Shown here: piece by piece, positions 32,965 to 36,939 of the stretch
How the letters are laid out: the number at the start of each line of letters is the position of its first letter
Numbering within the stretch: position 1 is the first letter of the stretch
Origin: Verrucomicrobiota bacterium
Lineage (GTDB): Bacteria > Verrucomicrobiota > Verrucomicrobiia > Limisphaerales > UBA11320
Length of the DNA stretch: 36,939 bases
Direction: 5' to 3'
Assembly: GCA_016199985.1 (NCBI GenBank)
Contig: JACQFQ010000052.1
Location: forward strand, 1-36,939
The notes under the pieces: generated by a model
What the model was told of the DNA's origin: nothing
The model's input: the letters and a program-made list of their open reading frames with translations, nothing else
Database searches by the model: none
Program-made: the position numbers and the translations under genes

Positions 32965-35049
32965 CTATGGGGGGAAAACCTCCTGAACAACCCTTCCCTG
33001 GCCCCATTTGGCCTGTGGCAGACCGAGGCATCGAAAGACGGTGGGCTGCTGGTCGACAGCTTCGATCGGTTGCGCTCCCAGGTAGTGACTTTTTCGCACC
33101 TTGGGCCCGATGATTACGAATGGAGTCCACATGCCCTGCTCCTGCTCAGGCCTGATGGCTTGCTTGTAGCCGCTCACCAGGGGCCTGGAGAAGACCTCCA
33201 GGCCAGGCGACATTTCCTCGCTCCAACCGAAGCCCGGCCGATTCGCGATCACAAGATCGCCCGTGCGCTCCGGATCCAGTCGGAACTCCTTTCGCGCGTT
33301 TTCCCACTCCGTGACCTTGTCCAGAGGGTGAACGCCTTGATCGTCCTGAAGCTCAAGGAGAGTCTGCTTGACCTCGGAGCGCAGCTTCTCATACGCGGGG
33401 CCCGAGGCTCGCTTCCAATTCCCTCCCAGCCCGTCCGGATGGATGAACACACTGTGCATCTTGAGGTAGACGACGCGCGATTGGCTCCATGCCACCGATC
33501 GTTCCTGCGTGACAGGATCGGCTGTGAACTGCAGCCATCCCTTGCGGGCGAACAGATTGTTCAGCCGGACCTGAAAATCCAGCGGGAGGGCGCCATGGTC
33601 GGAGCTGAGCACGACGTAGGAGTTCGTTTCGGATGCCGCCTGATCGAGCATCCGGCCCAGGATGTCGTCGATGCCTCGGTACATCTGTTTGACCTCGCCC
33701 CAGAGCCGATCTCGCTCGGCGTCGGTCACGTCGCGATACCGGGCGCTCTTGGGATCGACATAGCCCATCCACCACCGGCTGCAGAGCATCTGATTCGGCG
33801 TGTAGACGCTCTGGATGAAGATTTGCGGGCGGTATTGTTTGAGCACGAAGGAAGCTGCGTCGCGATGCCAGTCGAGCGACATTCGGGCTTCCTCGAGAAA
33901 CGTGGCTTTGTCCTCGGGATAAAAAATAAGCTGAGCGGGATAATTGTCGACGAAGTCGACCATGGGGCCGACGCCTCGCGTCAGCTCATCGGCCAGCTCC
34001 GGCGGCTCGGTCATGAATGGGTTGAGGTTGTTGTAAAAAAACCGAAGCCGAAACAAGCCGTTGGCCTCGAGTCGCACCAGCTTGATCCGGATCTGGGTGG
34101 GAACATCGCGCTCCAGGTTTCCGGAAGGAATCCGCCATTTCAGGGTGATCGGAAGCCAGTCGCTCCATTCCCCCGGCTTGAGCACACACAGGATCCTGGC
34201 GCCGTCCTCGGAGAGAGCCACTCGATCGAAATTGACCGTCTGATCGTCGGTGGAATCGAAAACACAAGCGCGGACCTGCTTTCCCCACGCAACGCAGACC
34301 GCTTCCTGCTTCGGGGAGAATGAAACCACCGACGGCCAACCGGTGGTGGGAGACTTATTGACGCGCTGCGTCAATGGGGCGCCTTGAAAAAAAAGCCGCG
34401 CCGCGTTGCGGTCGTATTGCGCGTAGGTTGGGTCGGCGTCGTCCTGAAAGTTGACGGCGTGAAAGTCCGCGCCCCATCGCCCCCATCGCCCCCGGATGGT
34501 GTTTCCATGTTTCAGTTCTGGCGGGGTCGAGCCGGGGATGGAGAGGAGGGTGACATGGGCGCCCAGGCTCTTCTCCAGCGTGATCCACAGGGGTTCGACT
34601 TTCTTTGCGGTGGAGCTGAAACCTGGGATCGAAATCTGGCTGAGCGGGCTGCCTTCCGCATGCATCGGTCCATCATTGACCCCGTTCACCTCGGGATAAG
34701 CGCCGGTGAAGAGAGTCGCAAAGTTGGCTGGCGTATGGCCTGGGAATGCCGGCCGGCAATAGCCGTAAGCCCCCGAATCCATCATGCGCTTAAGGTGGGG
34801 GAGCGATCCCTCCTTCGCCCACCGGAAGACATCGAATGTCTGAGGGTCCGCCCGCATGCCGTCCGGAACAAACCAATAGAGCTTGGGCGCGCCGGATGGA
34901 TCGGCCGGATTGTTGCCCCGCGCAGCCTCGGCGCCCCGGGCGACCATCGGAACGAAACACCCAACCAGGACGACGAGGAGAGTCAGTCGCGCGCGCCTGT
35001 CGGGGCCTTGAGCCACCGATCGGCGCTGTGGGAAGGGAGAGGCGATCAT
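32965..35049 (-). CDS. Alkaline-phosphatase-superfamily phosphodiesterase, probable lipoprotein
   Basis: A 694-residue exported hydrolase of the type I phosphodiesterase/nucleotide pyrophosphatase group. Residues 18-31 look like a lipoprotein signal (RRARLTLLVVLVGC, lipobox LVGC with Cys31). The metal site starts with VPDGMRAD (Asp63), the nucleophile is likely Thr106 in FPGHTPANFATLFTG, and SSDHG provides later metal ligands. About 200 residues inserted between Thr106 and the second half have a beta-rich character and may recognise the substrate. It begins 23 bases after the stop of the sulfatase-like gene and probably shares its operon. The substrate is some phosphodiester; sulfate ester cleavage is less likely because a Thr, not Cys/Ser in CxPxR, holds the active position. 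Confidence 0.85.
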   Translation of the reverse strand: MIASPFPQRRSVAQGPDRRARLTLLVVLVGCFVPMVARGAEAARGNNPADPSGAPKLYWFVPDGMRADPQTFDVFRWAKEGSLPHLKRMMDSGAYGYCRPAFPGHTPANFATLFTGAYPEVNGVNDGPMHAEGSPLSQISIPGFSSTAKKVEPLWITLEKSLGAHVTLLSIPGSTPPELKHGNTIRGRWGRWGADFHAVNFQDDADPTYAQYDRNAARLFFQGAPLTQRVNKSPTTGWPSVVSFSPKQEAVCVAWGKQVRACVFDSTDDQTVNFDRVALSEDGARILCVLKPGEWSDWLPITLKWRIPSGNLERDVPTQIRIKLVRLEANGLFRLRFFYNNLNPFMTEPPELADELTRGVGPMVDFVDNYPAQLIFYPEDKATFLEEARMSLDWHRDAASFVLKQYRPQIFIQSVYTPNQMLCSRWWMGYVDPKSARYRDVTDAERDRLWGEVKQMYRGIDDILGRMLDQAASETNSYVVLSSDHGALPLDFQVRLNNLFARKGWLQFTADPVTQERSVAWSQSRVVYLKMHSVFIHPDGLGGNWKRASGPAYEKLRSEVKQTLLELQDDQGVHPLDKVTEWENARKEFRLDPERTGDLVIANRPGFGWSEEMSPGLEVFSRPLVSGYKQAIRPEQEQGMWTPFVIIGPKVRKSHYLGAQPIEAVDQQPTVFRCLGLPQAKWGQGRVVQEVFPP

Positions 35050-35072
35050 GACATGGGAGTTTTCAATGGAGC

Positions 35073-36575
35073 CTAAAACGCGCTCAACACATTCGTCGCC
35101 TGAATGCGTTGCAGCCATTGGCACATGGCTTCGCGCATCTCCGACACCTTGTCGGCCCGACGCCCCGAAAGGTCCCGGAGCTCCTGAGGGTCGTTCGTGA
35201 GCTCATACAGCTCCGTCGTCTCGCGAGGTCCCTGGGGATAGTCAACGCGCTCGACGATCATTTTCCACTCGCGGCTTCGCGCGGAGAGAATCACCGAAGG
35301 ATACTTGAAAAAGTCGTTCTTCATCCCCGGATTGAATGTGGAACCGGCGAAGACATAAGGCGTGGCGCTGTTCTTGGACGCCTCCTTTCCCTCCAGCGAA
35401 GCTCGAAATGAGCGGCCTTTGAACGAGGGAGGGATTGGCAAGCCGAGAAGATCCAGAAATGTGGGCGCCATGTCGACAACCTCGACCAGATCGTCGATCG
35501 ATTTCGCGGGGAGCCGGGGAATCTGGATGATGAGCGGGATGCGCAGGACGTCATCGTAGAACGTGCCTCGAAGAGGGCCTCCCCGCATAAAGCGGCCGTG
35601 CTTTCCAAACATGTCGCCGTGATCGGAATAGAACACCACGATTGTGTTTTCGCGCAACCCAAGACGGTCGATGTCCCTGAACAACCCGCCGAGCATCTCA
35701 TCGACATTGTGGATCTCCCCGTCATAGAGCGCGACCATGTGATCCACATCCTCCGGATAGAACATCACCTCGGAATCTTCCCCTGTCTCGGGCCTGGTCT
35801 TGAGGAGATAGACGTCCTGGTAAAGGCCGGATTCAGCGCGCTTTCGGATCGGACGCGTCGGCTCGAAGGTCCAATAGCATTTTGTAAAATCGATTCCGCC
35901 CTTGTAATTCGGGTCGAACTGACTGTTCTCGGTCGGTCGGGCAAAGGGGCAGTGGGTGTCGTATCCCTGGATGAGCAGGCAGAACGGCTTCTGATGATGC
36001 TCCTCGAGCCATTTGCGGGCGGGGGGAAGGGTCTGGTCGAATACGCCGTAGCTGCTCCATCTTTGGTTGTCCGCCTTCTTGACGGAATCGAACACCCATT
36101 CGAAGCGAGACGTGTGGCCGTGCCGCGGGCTGTAATCGCGATCTCCAACGAACGCCGCGGTTTGGTATCCCGCGCCTCGAAGGACATCGATGAAGGTGGG
36201 CGTCTCGGCGGCAAGAACCGGGCTCTCGTCGCGGTTCATCAGCCCGTGCGTAAACGGATACTGGGACGTGAAGAGCGAGACCGCGACCGGGAGGGTCCAG
36301 CTGGCGTGGGTGAACGCGTTCTTCATGACGACGGCCCGACGGCCCAGAGCGTCGAGGTTTGGCGACGTGGCACGATGATAACCGTAGAGCCCTAGATGAT
36401 CTGCGCGCGTGTTCGTGGCGGAGACAAGAATCAGGTTGAGCCTCTGACGAGCATCTCCCTCCGCCGCGCGCAATGGATCCGCGCTGACAAGCCAAAGGGC
36501 GGCCAGAGCCGCGAATGCCCATCCCCAGGCCGCTTTCGGTTTTCTTGTCAGCCTGAATGAAAAGGGACGCTTCAT
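35073..36575 (-). CDS. Sulfatase-fold protein with altered active site
   Basis: A 500-residue exported protein with a signal peptide (AFAALAALWLVSADPLRA, about 18-37) and a complete alkaline-phosphatase/sulfatase fold: RADHLGLYGYHRATSPNLDAL (58-77), TSQYPFTHG, YSDHGDMFGKHG (Asp318/His319) and a C-terminal ELTNDPQELRDLS motif typical of sulfatases. The active-site signature C/S-x-P-x-R is replaced by Thr94-Leu-Pro-Val-Ala98, so formylglycine cannot form. The first metal-binding acid, normally Asp in DDxR or DTLR, is replaced in SATNTRAD. It may be a Thr-nucleophile hydrolase, a transferase, or a non-catalytic binding protein. ATG 36575 starts the signal peptide. A MITE-like element lies 58 bases upstream, possibly in its promoter. 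Confidence 0.83.
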   Translation of the reverse strand: MKRPFSFRLTRKPKAAWGWAFAALAALWLVSADPLRAAEGDARQRLNLILVSATNTRADHLGLYGYHRATSPNLDALGRRAVVMKNAFTHASWTLPVAVSLFTSQYPFTHGLMNRDESPVLAAETPTFIDVLRGAGYQTAAFVGDRDYSPRHGHTSRFEWVFDSVKKADNQRWSSYGVFDQTLPPARKWLEEHHQKPFCLLIQGYDTHCPFARPTENSQFDPNYKGGIDFTKCYWTFEPTRPIRKRAESGLYQDVYLLKTRPETGEDSEVMFYPEDVDHMVALYDGEIHNVDEMLGGLFRDIDRLGLRENTIVVFYSDHGDMFGKHGRFMRGGPLRGTFYDDVLRIPLIIQIPRLPAKSIDDLVEVVDMAPTFLDLLGLPIPPSFKGRSFRASLEGKEASKNSATPYVFAGSTFNPGMKNDFFKYPSVILSARSREWKMIVERVDYPQGPRETTELYELTNDPQELRDLSGRRADKVSEMREAMCQWLQRIQATNVLSAF

Positions 36576-36633
36576 GAACGGTTCGGGATGTCCCGTGGAC
36601 GCTAGTTCACCAGCCGCGCGTGAGCAAGTCTTA

Positions 36634-36798
36634 GGGATGGCTGAAAAATAACTTCCGGTTCTGGCGCGCCGGGATTTTGGCCTGGAGCTAGGCGCAACGA
36701 TGGAGCAGCCCCTGATGATGGGGCTGTGACTGAGGCGCAACAACGCTCCAGGTCAAAAGAACAAGCGGAAGAACCGGAAATTATTTTTGAGCCGTCCC
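36634..36798. mobile_element. 165-bp MITE-like palindromic element
   Basis: The first 29 bases (starting GGGATGGCT) and last 29 bases (ending AGCCGTCCC) are inverted copies with only three mismatches. Weaker pairing continues inward (TTTTGGCCTGGAGC against TTTTGACCTGGAGC) to an apical CAGCCCC/GGGGCTG stem, so one strand can fold almost entirely into a hairpin. TA flanks both ends (36632-36633 and 36799-36800), the target signature of IS630/Tc1-mariner elements. It encodes no protein. It sits 58 bases upstream of the sulfatase-like gene's ATG. Confidence 0.75.
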
Positions 36799-36862
36799 TA
36801 AGCGACTCGAAGACGACATCATGAAAATGCTCAAGGAGGTCACGGCTTGAAAGAGGGATTCT

Positions 36863-36887
36863 CACGCGAAGCCGCGAAGCCGCGAAG
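36863..36887. repeat. Second copy of the GAAGCCGC-type repeat arm
   Basis: These 25 bases are identical to the left arm at 4593-4617. The matching inverted arm is not seen before the window ends, so it may lie beyond it or be lost. It supports a dispersed intergenic repeat family in this genome. Confidence 0.75.
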
Positions 36888-36939
36888 CGAAGAAGGAGAG
36901 GTGAAGAACCTAGGCCAAGACCAGGTCCCTCTTGGCGCC

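Larger units (their letters stand above)
36576..36939. other. Gene-free right end of the window
   Basis: It holds the upstream region of the sulfatase-like gene, a MITE-like element (36634-36798) and a repeat copy (36863-36887). Reading right from 36801, a short frame ends MKMLKEVTA then TGA at 36848-36850, possibly the tail of a gene cut by the element, but this is too short to assign. Confidence 0.5.

Noticed and set aside
32851..34323. A 490-codon plus-strand open frame
   Set aside because: Antisense to the phosphodiesterase gene, whose metal and nucleophile motifs are in the correct order.
36801..36850. Short plus-strand tail ending KMLKEVTA then a stop, right of the MITE
   Set aside because: It might be the end of a gene split by the element, but about 16 codons with no matching left part are insufficient.

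Overview
The window is GC-rich and gene-dense and most likely comes from a member of the Verrucomicrobiota. I infer this from gene content: a very large secreted protein with lamin-tail, CotH, Ig-like and DxDxDG calcium-binding domains, a secreted DUF1080 protein, sulfatase-like enzymes, an M81 peptidase and tandem FemAB-like transferases. A Planctomycetes-like relative is possible. Many starts lack a Shine-Dalgarno sequence, and six neighbouring gene pairs overlap by ATGA or GTGA.

Layout. 1-2010 is a less GC-rich, mobile-looking patch: a 5'-truncated TPR glycosyltransferase, a SAM methyltransferase and a 224-bp IS66 remnant. 2092-4457 holds an RhlE-type helicase and a secreted alpha/beta hydrolase that converge with overlapping stop codons. 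4458-4900 is non-coding with a long inverted repeat. 4901-11834 (minus) is a tight four-gene catabolic operon: DoeB-like deacylase, MFS transporter, secreted serine hydrolase, and an 882-residue M81 peptidase fused to an enolase-superfamily enzyme. 11967-15968 (plus) carries a DUF1080 protein, then serS overlapping glgA. 16187-22641 is a surface protein of about 2150 residues broken by one frameshift near 18208. 22725-25767 holds secreted proteins of unknown function. 25786-28139 (minus) is a tandem pair of FemAB-like transferases.

28516-36575 (minus) holds a sulfatase-fold protein, an alkaline-phosphatase-superfamily lipoprotein, and an ECF sigma/anti-sigma pair flanked by two paralogous genes of unknown function. 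Both paralogues, and nothing else nearby, are preceded by the same promoter-like sequence GGAACC-N14-CGTTAC, so the block looks like a self-contained ECF regulon. The right end (36576-36939) contains a 165-bp MITE-like element and a second copy of the repeat seen at 4592-4676.

The most novel candidates are the ECF circuit with its paralogous targets, the M81-enolase fusion and its operon, the MITE, and the sulfatase-fold protein with altered catalytic residues. No tRNA, rRNA or CRISPR array was recognised.
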